Origin: JAGVSZ01 sp035456405
GTDB lineage: Bacteria > Pseudomonadota > Gammaproteobacteria > Burkholderiales > SG8-39
NCBI GenBank assembly: GCA_035456405.1
Contig: DATIDG010000027.1
Coordinates: 15,618 to 79,617, forward strand
DNA length: 64,000 nt
Direction of reading: 5' to 3'
Translations under genes and position numbers: made by a program
The notes under the pieces: generated by a model
What the model saw: the letters and a program-made list of their open reading frames with translations, nothing else
Databases searched by the model: none
Told to the model about the DNA's origin: nothing
Part shown: positions 16,160 through 27,114 of the stretch, one piece after another
Layout: each line of letters opens with the position of its first letter
Position numbering within the stretch: position 1 is the first letter of the stretch

Positions 16160-17539
16160 ATGCCGCGGAACATCATGAACCGGGTCGGGAGCCTGTTGCT
16201 CGTCGTTTTCGCGTGCTTTGCGACGTGTCCTTCAGCGCTCGCTCAGGACAAGCGGCCTATAGTTTATGTAGCGCCCATCGAGGGCGTCATCGACCTCGGA
16301 CTAGCGCCCTTCCTTCAGCGCGTCCTCGACGAAGCGGCGGAGGCGGGTGCGGCAGCCGTGATTCTGGAGATCAATACCTTTGGCGGGCGAGTGGATGCCG
16401 CCGTGCAGATCCGCGACGCGCTGTTGCGTGCCCGGGTCCGCACAGTTGCCTTCGTGAACAAGCGGGCCATCTCGGCCGGCGCCCTGATCGGCTTGGCCGC
16501 CGAGAAACTCGTCATGGCCGGGGGAGGAACGATCGGGGCGGCGACGCCGGTGCAGATGGGGCAGCCCGGCGCGGCCGCACAGCCGGTGGCAGAGAAAACG
16601 GTCTCCTACGTCAGGAAGGAGTTTCGCGCTACCGCCGAGAGCCGCAAGCGACCGCCCCGCCTGGCGGAGGCAATGGTCGACCCGGACGTGGCAATCCCCG
16701 GGGTCATCGAAAAGGGGAAGCTCCTCACGCTGACGACCGAGGAAGCCCTCAAAACGAAACTCATCGACTTTCGCGCCGATACCCTGGAGAGCGTGCTGGA
16801 GCAGCTGGGACTTGGCGGCGCGGAGCTCAAACGGGCGTCGACCAACTGGGCGGAGAATCTGGTTCGCTTCCTGACGCATCCGGTGGTCAGCTCGCTGCTC
16901 ATCACCATCGGCATGCTCGGGATCTTCATTGAGCTCCGGACACCCGGTTTCGGCGTACCGGGGGCGCTGGGAATCGCGAGTCTGTCGCTTTTCTTCTGGG
17001 GCCACTGGCTGGTGCAATTGGCCGGCTGGGAAGAACTGCTTCTTGTCGCGGGCGGAGTCATCCTTCTCGCGCTCGAGTTCTTCGTCATCCCGGGGTTTGG
17101 TATTGCCGGGGTCCTCGGGATCGTCGCCATCCTTGCGGGTCTCATGCTGAGTCTGGTCGGGGCAGGGGACACGGCGGCGTTCGTCCTCAAGGCCGCCGGG
17201 CGCGTCGTATTTTCTCTGCTCGTTGCAGTGGTTGCGAGTCTGGTTCTCCTGCGCTTCCTGCCGCGCCTGCCTTTCGGGCGACGGCTGATCCTGGAGCGCG
17301 GGCTTGCCGCGGCGCAAGGCTACGCCTCTGCGCCGCAGAGCGACGCGCAGTGGCTGGGAAAGAGGGGCCGGGCGTCGTCCCCGCTTCGACCGGCCGGCAT
17401 TGCCGAGATCGAAGGCGAGCGCGTGGATGTCGTGTCTGACGGGGAACTGATCGATGCTGGCCAACTCATCGAGGTGACGCGCGTGGACGGCAATCGAATC
17501 GTCGTCCGGCGGGTCGCGCACATCAACAAAGAGGAGTGA
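16160..17539 (+). CDS. NfeD-family membrane serine protease (long form, ClpP-class domain)
   Basis: A 459-residue protein with a signal peptide (GSLLLVVFACFATCPSALA), a ClpP/SppA-like protease domain, four or so membrane helices and a C-terminal OB-fold NfeD domain. The catalytic serine is S105 in ISAGALIGLAA, and the Lys partner probably lies in VAEKTVSYVRKEF. It works with the flotillin encoded next (4 bp away), a conserved NfeD-flotillin pairing. I chose the ATG at 16160 because GGAAGGAG precedes it and the signal peptide follows immediately. The frame is open from 16040. Confidence 0.9.
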   Translation: MPRNIMNRVGSLLLVVFACFATCPSALAQDKRPIVYVAPIEGVIDLGLAPFLQRVLDEAAEAGAAAVILEINTFGGRVDAAVQIRDALLRARVRTVAFVNKRAISAGALIGLAAEKLVMAGGGTIGAATPVQMGQPGAAAQPVAEKTVSYVRKEFRATAESRKRPPRLAEAMVDPDVAIPGVIEKGKLLTLTTEEALKTKLIDFRADTLESVLEQLGLGGAELKRASTNWAENLVRFLTHPVVSSLLITIGMLGIFIELRTPGFGVPGALGIASLSLFFWGHWLVQLAGWEELLLVAGGVILLALEFFVIPGFGIAGVLGIVAILAGLMLSLVGAGDTAAFVLKAAGRVVFSLLVAVVASLVLLRFLPRLPFGRRLILERGLAAAQGYASAPQSDAQWLGKRGRASSPLRPAGIAEIEGERVDVVSDGELIDAGQLIEVTRVDGNRIVVRRVAHINKEE

Positions 17540-17542
17540 CAA

Positions 17543-18523
17543 ATGTTCGGGATCGAGACGGGGTTGGTGGGGGGCTTCGGGTTGCTCATTCTCGTGGTGG
17601 TTGGGCTGGTCCTCGTCTTGTATCTGGTGCCCATCCCGCTGTGGATCGCTGCATGGGCCTCCGGGGCGTACGTGGGGCTGCTCACCCTGATCGGCATGCG
17701 CCTGCGCCGCGTTCCACCCACCACAGTGGTCACGGCGCGTATCAGCGCGGTGAAGGCCGGCATCGACATCTCCATCAACGACCTGGAAGCCCACTTTCTT
17801 GCGGGCGGCAACGTCGTGAGGGTTGTGAACGCCATGATCTCGGCCGACAAGGCCAACATTCCTTTGCCCTTCAAGCGCGCCGCGGCCATCGATCTGGCCG
17901 GACGCAATGTGCTGGAAGCGGTACAGATGTCGGTCCTCCCCAAGGTAATCGAGACGCCGAAGATCGCGGCAGTAGCCAAGGACGGTATCCAACTCATCGC
18001 CGTTTCGCGAGTGACGGTCCGCACCAACATCGACCGGCTGGTGGGAGGGGCTGGCGAGGAGACGATCATCGCACGCGTCGGAGAAGGCATGGTGAGCACG
18101 ATCGGGTCGGCTGCGAGCCACAAGAGCGTGCTCGAGAATCCGGATCACATCTCCAAGCACGTCCTGAGCAAGGGCTTGGACTCGGGAACGGCCTACGAGA
18201 TCCTGTCCATCGACATCGCCGACGTGGACGTTGGCGAGAACATCGGCGCCAAGCTTCAGATTGACCAGGCGAACGCCGACAAGCAGATCGCCCAGGCCAA
18301 GGCCGAAGAGCGCCGCGCCATGGCCGTCGCCCTGGAGCAGGAAATGCGGGCGCGAGTGGTCGAGGCGGAAGCCGAGGTGCCGCGTGCCATGGCCGAGGCC
18401 TTCCGCCGGGGCAACATGGGCATCATGGACTATTACCGGATGAAGAACTTGCAGGCCGATACGGCCATGCGAGATGAAATCGCCAGCACCGGCGATGGCC
18501 CCGGTGCCGCCCCTAAGACCTAG
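17543..18523 (+). CDS. floA: Flotillin-like protein FloA
   Basis: A 326-residue bacterial flotillin (YqfA/FloA). It has two closely spaced N-terminal hydrophobic hairpins, the PHB/SPFH core (RVPPTTVVTARISAVKAGI, AAAIDLAGRNVLEAVQMSV) and a C-terminal coiled coil rich in Ala-Glu (DQANADKQIAQAKAEERRA, ARVVEAEAEVPRAMAEAF). The protein organises membrane microdomains. It directly follows the NfeD protease. Confidence 0.93.
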   Translation: MFGIETGLVGGFGLLILVVVGLVLVLYLVPIPLWIAAWASGAYVGLLTLIGMRLRRVPPTTVVTARISAVKAGIDISINDLEAHFLAGGNVVRVVNAMISADKANIPLPFKRAAAIDLAGRNVLEAVQMSVLPKVIETPKIAAVAKDGIQLIAVSRVTVRTNIDRLVGGAGEETIIARVGEGMVSTIGSAASHKSVLENPDHISKHVLSKGLDSGTAYEILSIDIADVDVGENIGAKLQIDQANADKQIAQAKAEERRAMAVALEQEMRARVVEAEAEVPRAMAEAFRRGNMGIMDYYRMKNLQADTAMRDEIASTGDGPGAAPKT

Positions 18524-18534
18524 GGCAGACGACC

Positions 18535-18903
18535 ATGAAGAGCTTCCCGCCTGAACTGCTCATCGTCTTGTTTGTTCTTGCAGTAGCGCTTGTTCAGCTC
18601 TTGCTGAAGTTAATGCGAGCCCGACGGCAGCCGCCTCCTGAATCTGCTGAGGATGAGACGCGCCTGGAAGCTCCGGAGCCGGCGTGGAGGAGTGCGCAGC
18701 CAACACCTCCGGCGCGTTCGGTGCCGAGCGTGTCCGAAATCCGCTTCGGTCGCTCCGCTGTGGCCACCGCCTCCATCCCGTCCCCGAGAGGTCGGTTCGC
18801 CAGGAGATCGCTCATGGGAAACCGACGGGATATGCAGAATGCGATCGTCATCGCTGCGATCGTGGGGCCTTGCCGCGCGCTCGAGCCGCACGACATCCGG
18901 TAG
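18535..18903 (+). CDS. Small membrane-anchored protein of the NfeD-FloA operon
   Basis: A 122-residue protein with one N-terminal membrane helix (LLIVLFVLAVALVQLLLKLM), a Pro-rich linker and a C-terminal block RRSLMGNRRDMQNAIVIAAI ending in VGPCRALEP. The last block resembles the tail of other small proteins I associate with FloA operons. It starts 11 bp after floA. The function is unknown. Confidence 0.7.
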   Translation: MKSFPPELLIVLFVLAVALVQLLLKLMRARRQPPPESAEDETRLEAPEPAWRSAQPTPPARSVPSVSEIRFGRSAVATASIPSPRGRFARRSLMGNRRDMQNAIVIAAIVGPCRALEPHDIR

Positions 18904-19031
18904 TTGCGCGCGATCGGAAACGCGTCGACTCTTCTGCGGTAAAGCGCGGAGCCAGAGATAGCGGAGCCAAGATCCTGGTGCCGGCAGGTCGCGCGAGGGG
19001 CCGTCGCACGCAATTCCAACCGAGGAGGCCC

Positions 19032-19598
19032 ATGACCTATGACCGTCGCACTCCACCGGCGCTCTGCAGCGGAGCCGAGCTCGAACTCGTGCTCGCCAGC
19101 TTCGCCGCCGATCCCGCCGGCTCATCTCCGGCGCGCCTGAAATCGAGCATCGCGCGGGCCCGGCGCCTGCGCGACAAGTACCGCGACCTCCTGCGGCGCC
19201 AGCGCCTGGCCACCCGTGCGCGCACCGGCAGCAAGCTCGGCGCGCGCCCGGACGCGAACGCGCGCACTGCGCAGAAGGTCCGCCTGTTCGAGGAGACGCT
19301 CGCGCGCTTCACGCAGCAGCTCCACAAGCTCGAGACGGCGGCGCGGAAGATCGCCCGGGCGAAGCGCCCAGCGGCGCGCGGCGCGGCGCCCAAGATCGCC
19401 GCGCCCAAGGCGCAGGCACGCGGCCCGAAGCAGCCGCGGCGCCCGCCCGTCGTCCCGCGCACCGGGTTCGTGAGCGAGCGGGCGCGGCAGGCAAGCCGCA
19501 GGCAGCGGCTGCAGAACCTGCGCGCGAAATCGGTCCAGGCGCACGTCCGCGCGCAGGGCCGGCGCAACCAGGCCCGGCGCGACGCGCGCTCGCGGTGA
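19032..19598 (+). CDS. Very basic Arg/Ala/Lys-rich protein of unknown function
   Basis: A 188-residue, strongly basic protein. The first 60 residues are predicted helical (ELELVLASFAADPAGSSPAR, ARRLRDKYRDLLRRQRL), a second helix (KVRLFEETLARFTQQLHKLE) follows, and the last 80 residues are a Pro/Ala/Lys/Arg-rich, probably disordered tail. The composition suggests nucleic-acid binding but no family is recognised. GAGGAGG lies four bases before the ATG, which supports this start over the open frame from 18684. Confidence 0.65.
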   Translation: MTYDRRTPPALCSGAELELVLASFAADPAGSSPARLKSSIARARRLRDKYRDLLRRQRLATRARTGSKLGARPDANARTAQKVRLFEETLARFTQQLHKLETAARKIARAKRPAARGAAPKIAAPKAQARGPKQPRRPPVVPRTGFVSERARQASRRQRLQNLRAKSVQAHVRAQGRRNQARRDARSR

Positions 19599-19639
19599 CG
19601 GCAAGGGCGCGTGGCCGAGCCCTCGTTCGTCGAACTGCT

Positions 19640-19856
19640 GGATCGGGGCTGGGGATCCCGGCGGCGGATCGCGAGCGCGTCTTTCGCCGCTTCCAGCGCG
19701 GTGGCGCGTCCGCGACACCCGGGAGCGGCCTCGGGCTGGCGATCGCCGAGGAGGTTGTCAAGCAACATTCCGGCAGGACCAAGCTCGGCGACGGCAGCGG
19801 CGGAAGCGGGGCTCAAGGTGACGGTACGCCTGCCGGTCGCGCGCGCCTCGAGCTGA
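19640..19856 (+). pseudogene. Sensor histidine kinase C-terminal remnant
   Basis: One frame reads GSGLGIPAADRERVFRRFQR and TPGSGLGLAIAEEVVKQHSG, the G1-F-G2 boxes of a HATPase_c domain. After a frameshift near 19800 the neighbouring frame gives AGLKVTVRLPVARASS and a stop, the usual kinase ending. The dimerisation and sensor parts are missing, and the piece overlaps nothing intact. It is a decayed end of a two-component kinase. Confidence 0.8.
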
Positions 19857-19978
19857 CCCGCGACGCGGACGCTCAACTGGCCTGCGACGGCACCGCGCTT
19901 GCGCGACGATTCGATCGCTCTTGGGCAACGATGCTGTCGGCCGCTCCGCCGCCCCGGCTTCGGTGGTGTGCGAGCCGG

Positions 19979-21598
19979 CTACGGCGACCGATCGAAGTAG
20001 GCCGCCGCGTACATGCTCTGCCGGATGAATGCACCGAGGTCCGGCGGACGCGATCGTGTCGCGAGGCGCGACTCGTAGGCGACCTCGGCGACGGCAGTTG
20101 CGACCGCCAGGGCGACCTGGCGCATCCGTGCCGCAGGCGGGAAGACGCGGCCGGCTGCGAGATCGTCTGACGTTACCTGCGCGGCAAGTGCCTGAGCCGC
20201 CGCGAAGTACATCTCGTCAGTGACGCGCGTCGATCGCGTCGCGAGCACGCCGAGCCCGAGTCCGGGGAATATGAACGAGTTGTTGGCCTGGCCGGTGGCG
20301 TACGTCCGGCCCTCCAGCGTGACGGGCGCGAACGGGCTGCCGGCGGCGAAGATCGCACGACCGCGCGTTGCGCTGTACGCCTGCTCGGCGGTGCACTCCG
20401 CCTTCGACGTGGGATTGGACAGGGCGAAGACGATCGGCCGCTCGTTGTGTCGCGCCATCGCGGCGAGCACCGGCGCAGTGAAGGCCCCCGTCTGGCCGCT
20501 CGCGCCGATGAGCGCGGTGGGCCGGATCGCCTCGACGGCGGCCAGCAGGTCGGGGACCGGCGCATGGTCCTGCGCGAAGGGGCGCTTGTGCTCGGCGAGA
20601 TCGGCGCGACCGCGCGTCACCAGGCCCTTCGAGTCGATGAACCAGCAGCGCCGCCGGGCTTCCCCCTCGGGAAGCCCCGCACGCATCAGCGCGGCCGACA
20701 CGATCTTGCCGATGCCGAGGTTCGCCTCGCCTGCGCCGAAGAAGAGCAGGCGCTGATCCGCGAGGCGGGCGCCAGTGATGCGCAGCGCCGTGGAAAGCCC
20801 GGCGAGGCCCATCGCGCCGGTGCCCTGGATGTCGTCGTTGAACGAGCAGACGCGGTTCCGGTAGCGGGCGAGCAGGCGGAACGCATTGACGTTCCCGAAA
20901 TCCTCGAACTGCACGAGCACGCCGGGATACGCCTCCTGCGCGGCCACGACGAACTCCTCGATCAGCGCGTCGTAATCCGGCCCGGCGAGTCGCGGCATGC
21001 GCGTCCCGACATAGAAGGGATCGCTGCGCACGGACTCGGTGTCGGTCCCGACGTCGAGCATCACCGGAAGGCACTGCGCCGGATCGACGCCCGCGCAGGC
21101 GACGTAGAGCCCGAGCTTGCCGATCGGAATGCCCATCCCGTTCGCACCCAGGTCGCCGAGGCCGAGGATGCGGCCGCCGTCGGTCACGACGATGATCGCG
21201 ACGTCCTTCTGCGGCCACTCGGCGAGCGCCGCCGCAATCCGCCCGCGCTCGCGCGCCGAAAGGTACAGGCCCCGCGGGCACTGGTAGATCCGGCTCCACG
21301 CCAGGCACGCCTCGCCGACAGTGGGCGTATACACGAGCGGCAAAGTCTCCTCGAGGTTGTCGATCAGCGTGCGGAAGAACAGCGTCTCGTTGTCGTTCTG
21401 GATGCCAGCGAGATAGATGTACTTCTCGAGCGCCGAAGACTTGCCGCGCAGGTTGACGAGCACGCGGGCGACCTGCTCGTCGAGCGTCTCGACGCGCGGC
21501 GGGACGAGGCCGGTCAGGCCGAGTCGCGCGCGCTCGCCGGCCGTGAACGCCGTGCCCCGGTTGAGGAGCGGATCGCGCAGCACGTCGATGGCTTTCAT
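19979..21598 (-). CDS. NAD-type malic enzyme
   Basis: A 539-residue malic enzyme (malate to pyruvate plus CO2, NAD(P)H). The N-terminal block RGTAFTAGERARLGLTGLVP, the catalytic-tyrosine region PLVYTPTVGEAC, VVTDGGRILGLGDLG, the metal site FEDF plus CSFNDDIQGTGAM and the dinucleotide loop FFGAGEANLGIG are present. The length fits the large MaeA/SfcA type, which lacks a phosphotransacetylase domain. It is the last gene of the acs-pdh-ACP operon, 23 bp after the acyl carrier protein gene, so its pyruvate can feed the pyruvate dehydrogenase made from the same mRNA. The ATG at 21598 is chosen by homology; the frame is open further upstream. Confidence 0.95.
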   Translation of the reverse strand: MKAIDVLRDPLLNRGTAFTAGERARLGLTGLVPPRVETLDEQVARVLVNLRGKSSALEKYIYLAGIQNDNETLFFRTLIDNLEETLPLVYTPTVGEACLAWSRIYQCPRGLYLSARERGRIAAALAEWPQKDVAIIVVTDGGRILGLGDLGANGMGIPIGKLGLYVACAGVDPAQCLPVMLDVGTDTESVRSDPFYVGTRMPRLAGPDYDALIEEFVVAAQEAYPGVLVQFEDFGNVNAFRLLARYRNRVCSFNDDIQGTGAMGLAGLSTALRITGARLADQRLLFFGAGEANLGIGKIVSAALMRAGLPEGEARRRCWFIDSKGLVTRGRADLAEHKRPFAQDHAPVPDLLAAVEAIRPTALIGASGQTGAFTAPVLAAMARHNERPIVFALSNPTSKAECTAEQAYSATRGRAIFAAGSPFAPVTLEGRTYATGQANNSFIFPGLGLGVLATRSTRVTDEMYFAAAQALAAQVTSDDLAAGRVFPPAARMRQVALAVATAVAEVAYESRLATRSRPPDLGAFIRQSMYAAAYFDRSP

Positions 21599-21621
21599 GG
21601 GACCTCCCGAACCCGACCCGC

Positions 21622-21867
21622 TCAGCCGACCTTGCGCTTCAGGTAGGCGAGGAGGTCGTTCATCGTGACGAGCTTCTCGTAATCGGCCTCTGGGATCTCG
21701 ACCGCGAGCTTCGCGTGCAGCGCGTCGAGCAGGTTGAGCCAGTCCATCGAATCGAGGTCGACCTGGTCGCGCAGCGGCGTCCCCGCCTCGAGGTCGGCGG
21801 GCTTGATCTCGGGAGCGATGCGATGCAGGGCATCGAAGACGGCGTTGCGCAGGGCCTGTTCGTCCAT
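21622..21867 (-). CDS. Acyl carrier protein
   Basis: An 81-residue acidic helical protein with the phosphopantetheine attachment site at Ser40 (VDLDSMDWLNLL). It is not next to fatty-acid synthase genes but sits between the E2 subunit of pyruvate dehydrogenase and malic enzyme. A dedicated ACP in this place could carry an acyl group for lipoate or another specialised synthesis. No partner enzyme is seen in the window. Confidence 0.92.
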   Translation of the reverse strand: MDEQALRNAVFDALHRIAPEIKPADLEAGTPLRDQVDLDSMDWLNLLDALHAKLAVEIPEADYEKLVTMNDLLAYLKRKVG

Positions 21868-21885
21868 TTCCGTTGTTCCTTCTGA

Positions 21886-23082
21886 TTAGCCGGTGCCGGT
21901 ATCGAGCTTCTCGGGGTCCTGCAGCGCTCGCGCGAGCTCGACGAGAAAGAGCGCGCCGCGGTGTCCGTCGCTCGCGCGATGGTCGGCGGAGAGGCTCGCG
22001 GTGAGGACCGGCGCAACGACGACCTTGCCGTCCTCGACCCACGGCCGCTGGGTGATCTTGCCGAAGCCGATCAGCGCGACCTGCGGCGGATAGATCACGC
22101 CATGCACGAGGTCGACGCCCTGGTCGCCGAGGTTGGTCACCGTCACGGTGGCATCGCTCATCTCCGAGCTCCGGAGCGTGAGCGCGCGCGCCCGGCCGAC
22201 GAGGTCCGACAGCGCGCGCATGAGCTCGTCGAGACCCTTCCTATCCACGTCGCGGATCGCGGGCGCGATGAGCCCGCCCTGGCGGAGCGAGATCGCGACG
22301 CCGAGGTGGATGCCGGCCCCGGGCACGAACGCGCCGTCGCGGAAGAACCCGTTCAGCTCGGGATACCGCTTCAGCGCGAGGGCGACCGCCTTGAGCAGCG
22401 GCACGGCCATCAGGACGCGCTCGGTCACGGACCGCTGTTCGTTGCGCGCGGTCAGCCACTGGCTCGCACGGGCGAGCGGGATGTCGGTGGCGAGGTAGTA
22501 GTGCGGAATCTCGCGCTTGGAGCGCGCCATCGCTGCAGCGATCGCGCGGCGCATCTCCGTGGCCCGGTCCGGTGGTTGCGCCGCGGCGGCAGCCGCCTTC
22601 TCGACGTCCTCGATAGTGATCGCGCCGTGCGGACCGGTGCCGGTAACTACCGCGAGGTCGACGTTGAGGTCGCGCGCCCGCTGACGCGCCGCCGGCGAGG
22701 CGCGTACGCGCGCTTCGGCCGATGGCGGCGCCGGGGCGGGCACGAGGCCGGGCACCGGCGCAGGGGAGGGGGCAGCGGGCGGGGCGGCGGCCTTGGCTTC
22801 CGCCGCCATGCGGCGTTTCTCCTCCTCGGCGTGCTCCGGCGTTTCGCCGGGCTCCAGGAGGTGCGCAATGACCGTCCCGACCGGCAGCGTCTCCTTGGGC
22901 TCGTGCATCAGCTCGTAGATCGTGCCTTCCTCCCAGATCTCCACGTCGATCGCGGACTTGGACGTATCGACCACCGCGACGACGTCGCCCTTCTTCACGC
23001 GGTCGCCCGGCTTCACCTTCCACTCGAGCAGCGTGCCCTCGTCCATCTCGGCGCCGAGGGAGGGGAGCTTGAACTCGATCAT
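21886..23082 (-). CDS. Dihydrolipoamide acetyltransferase (E2) of a 2-oxo acid dehydrogenase
   Basis: A 398-residue E2. It has one N-terminal lipoyl domain with the attachment lysine K42 (VVDTSKSAIDVEIW), a Pro/Ala linker, a peripheral-subunit-binding domain (RASPAARQRARDLNVDL, GTGPHGAITIEDV) and a catalytic domain ending in the active-site SADHRASDG. Adjacent E1alpha and E1beta genes show it belongs to an alpha2beta2-type pyruvate (or acetoin) dehydrogenase. No E3 (lipoamide dehydrogenase) gene is in the window. Confidence 0.93.
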   Translation of the reverse strand: MIEFKLPSLGAEMDEGTLLEWKVKPGDRVKKGDVVAVVDTSKSAIDVEIWEEGTIYELMHEPKETLPVGTVIAHLLEPGETPEHAEEEKRRMAAEAKAAAPPAAPSPAPVPGLVPAPAPPSAEARVRASPAARQRARDLNVDLAVVTGTGPHGAITIEDVEKAAAAAAQPPDRATEMRRAIAAAMARSKREIPHYYLATDIPLARASQWLTARNEQRSVTERVLMAVPLLKAVALALKRYPELNGFFRDGAFVPGAGIHLGVAISLRQGGLIAPAIRDVDRKGLDELMRALSDLVGRARALTLRSSEMSDATVTVTNLGDQGVDLVHGVIYPPQVALIGFGKITQRPWVEDGKVVVAPVLTASLSADHRASDGHRGALFLVELARALQDPEKLDTGTG

Positions 23083-23092
23083 CGTGCGGCGC

Positions 23093-24070
23093 TCACGTCT
23101 TGCCGAGCAACTGCTTGACCGCAGCGACGATCTTGGGGGGCTGCGGCAAGGCGGCGTCCTCGAGGTGCTTCGCGTACGGAATGGGCACCTCCTCGCTGCA
23201 AACCCGGGCGACCGGCGCGTCGAGATCGTAGAAGGCCTGCTCCATGATGCGCGCCATGACCTCGGCGGCCAGGCTGCCGGTGCGCCAGCCCTCGTCGACC
23301 ACGACCGCGCGGCGGGTCCTGCGCACCGAGGCCATGATCGTCGCGTCGTCGAGCGGACGCAGCACGCGCAGGTCGACCACCTCGGCCTCGACGCCCTCCG
23401 CTGCGAGCTGTCGCGCGGCCTCGAGCGCCTTCCAGACGGTTCCGGCGTACGCGACCAGCGTGACGTCGCGCCCGGGACGCAGGACCTTCGCCGAGGCGAT
23501 GTCGACGTCGCGCCAGGGCTCGGAGAGCTCGCCTTCGAAGTTGTAGAGCAGCGCGTGCTCGAAGATCACCACCGGGTCGGGATCCGCGAGGGCGGGCTTG
23601 AGCATGCCGCGCGCGTCGTCGATCGTTGCGGGCGCGATCACCTTGATCCCGGGCACGTGCGCGTACCAGTTCTCGAGGCTGTGCGAATGCTGTGCGGCGA
23701 GTTGCCGGCCGGCGCCGGTCGCCATGCGGACCACCAGCGGGACGCTGAACTGTCCGCCCGACATGTGCCGGTAGAGCGCTGCGGTATTCACGATCTGGTC
23801 GAGCGCGAGCAGGCTGAAGTTGACCGTCATGACCTCGACAATGGGGCGCATGCCGCCGAGCGCGGCGCCGATCCCCGTGCCGACGAAGGCGAGCTCCGAG
23901 AGCGGCGTGTCCCGGATGCGCTCCGGTCCGAACTCCTCGAGGAAGCCCTTCGAAACGGCGTAGGTGCCGCCGTATTTGCCGACGTCCTCGCCCATCAGGA
24001 ACACGCGCGGGTCGGTCGCGAGCGCATCGCGGAGACCCTGCCGGACCGCCTCGCGATAGGTCATCTTCAT
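23093..24070 (-). CDS. Pyruvate dehydrogenase E1 component, beta subunit
   Basis: A 325-residue E1beta: MTYREAVRQGLRDALATDPR, VFLMGEDVGKYGG, DTPLSELAFVGTGIGAALGG, the KVIAPATIDDARGM block and VVDEGWRTGSL at the C-terminal domain are all family hallmarks. The ATG at 24070 overlaps the E1alpha stop. The frame is open from 24262, but that part only shadows the alpha subunit. It pairs with the alpha subunit to decarboxylate pyruvate with thiamine diphosphate. Confidence 0.94.
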   Translation of the reverse strand: MKMTYREAVRQGLRDALATDPRVFLMGEDVGKYGGTYAVSKGFLEEFGPERIRDTPLSELAFVGTGIGAALGGMRPIVEVMTVNFSLLALDQIVNTAALYRHMSGGQFSVPLVVRMATGAGRQLAAQHSHSLENWYAHVPGIKVIAPATIDDARGMLKPALADPDPVVIFEHALLYNFEGELSEPWRDVDIASAKVLRPGRDVTLVAYAGTVWKALEAARQLAAEGVEAEVVDLRVLRPLDDATIMASVRRTRRAVVVDEGWRTGSLAAEVMARIMEQAFYDLDAPVARVCSEEVPIPYAKHLEDAALPQPPKIVAAVKQLLGKT

Positions 24071-25058
24071 CGCGCCGGCTCCGTGTGCACGTCGCGGGCG
24101 AGGTCCTCTACCGGCTCCCAGGTGCCCGCCTCGGCGAAGGCCACTGCCGCCTCGACCTCGTGCGTGGCCGCGGCGTCGATGGCGAGGAAATCGTCCTCGG
24201 TGAGCCTGCCCTCCGCCTTGAGGCGATTGGTGAGGTTGTGGATCGGCCCGCGCTTCTTCCACGCCTCGACCTCCGCCTTGTCGCGGTACAGGTCCGGGTC
24301 GAACATGGAGTGCGCGCGATAGCGGTAGGTCTGGAACTCGACGAAGAACGGCCCGTCGCCGCGGCGCACGTACTCGACCGCCTGCTTCGCGCCTTCGTGG
24401 ACGGCGACGACGTCCATGCCGTCGACCTTCAGCGTGGGAACCTTGAACGCGGCGGCCTTGACGCAGAGGTCGGTCTGGGACTCGGACCGCGCCAGCGCGG
24501 TGCCCATCGCGTACAGGTTGTTTTCGCAGAAGAAGGCGACCGGCAGCTTCCAGAGCGCCGCGAGGTTCATCGACTCGTGGAAGGCGCCCTCGGCCACCGC
24601 GCCCTCGCCGAAGAAGACGGCGGTCACGCGCTGCCGCCCCTGCATCTTGTCCGCGAGCGCGAGGCCGACTGCGAGCGGCAGCCCGCCGCCGACGATCGCG
24701 TTGCCGCCGTAGAGCCGGGTCGCGGCGTCGAAGACGTGCATCGAGCCGCCGCGGCCGCGCGAGCAGCCCTCGCGCTTGCCGTACATCTCCGCCATGACGG
24801 CGTTCGCGCTCACGCCGCGCGTCAGCGCGTGCCCGTGCTCGCGATAGGTGGCGACGATCGCGTCCTCGGGCGCGAGGGCGTTGATCGCCCCGGCCGCGAC
24901 CGCCTCTTCGCCGATGTAGAGGTGCAGGAAGCCGCGGATCTTCTGCTGCCCGTAGAGGTCCGCGCAGCGCTCCTCGAAGCGGCGGATGCGCACCATGTCG
25001 CGCAGCATCGCAATCGCGAGCTCGCGCGGGACGGTCACCGGCTTCAACGAGCCCTCAC

Positions 25059-25062
<4 letters not shown>
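24067..25062 (-). CDS. Pyruvate dehydrogenase E1 component, alpha subunit
   Basis: A 331-residue E1alpha with the thiamine diphosphate site GEGAVAEGAFHESMNLAALW-type motif (GDGxx-N equivalent here GEG and ENN) and the regions RGFLHLYIGEEAVAAGA, YREHGHALTRGV, GRGGSMHVFD and FQTYRYRAHSM. The first TPP motif carries Glu in place of the commoner Asp (GEGA). ATGA overlaps occur at both ends, with acs upstream and E1beta downstream. The acetoin dehydrogenase branch is an alternative assignment, but malic enzyme and Acs as neighbours favour pyruvate. Confidence 0.93.
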
Positions 25063-26822
<1,760 letters not shown>

Positions 26823-26878
26823 GAAAAACCCTCCATTTGGGCCCGCGCATGGCTCGGCCGCCAGCGCCGCCTCGACCC

Positions 26879-26919
26879 AGTATCGAACCTTGGCCGAATC
26901 CCCGTTTGACGCGGGTCAA
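26879..26919 (-). promoter_or_regulatory. FNR-type box plus -10 hexamer of the acs-pdh-ACP-malic operon
   Basis: The box TTGACGCGGGTCAA at 26906-26919 faces the minus-strand operon. GATACT at 26884-26879 (minus strand) starts 28.5 bp from the box centre. The predicted start is near 26871, giving a leader of about 49 nt. Confidence 0.7.
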
Positions 26920-27032
26920 GCAGGCGCCCGCCGTCGATCCGGGGCAGGCGCGCTCCCTGGCGTCGACGGCTCCAGCCCTCGCCGTTTAGGAGGGCGCTGC
27001 GCCGCATCATGCCGATGACAGGGGCCGGTCGT

Positions 27033-27074
27033 TTGACGGCCGTCAAACCGCCCATGGCGATCGGGGCGCAGATT
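27033..27074 (+). promoter_or_regulatory. FNR-type box of the tct run
   Basis: TTGACGGCCGTCAA at 27033-27046 is a perfect palindrome, extended to GTTTGACGGCCGTCAAAC. A weak -10, CAGATT, lies at 27069-27074, 29.5 bp from the centre. It is divergent from the acs box, with 113 bp between them. Transcription would start near 27081. Confidence 0.7.
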
Positions 27075-27114
27075 GGAAAGCATCACCCCGAGAGAGAAAG
27101 AGGAGGATGCCGTG

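Noticed and set aside
16301..18160. A long minus-strand frame opposite NfeD and FloA
   Set aside because: Low-complexity, His/Asp/Arg-rich text with no recognisable fold. The plus strand carries two conserved genes.
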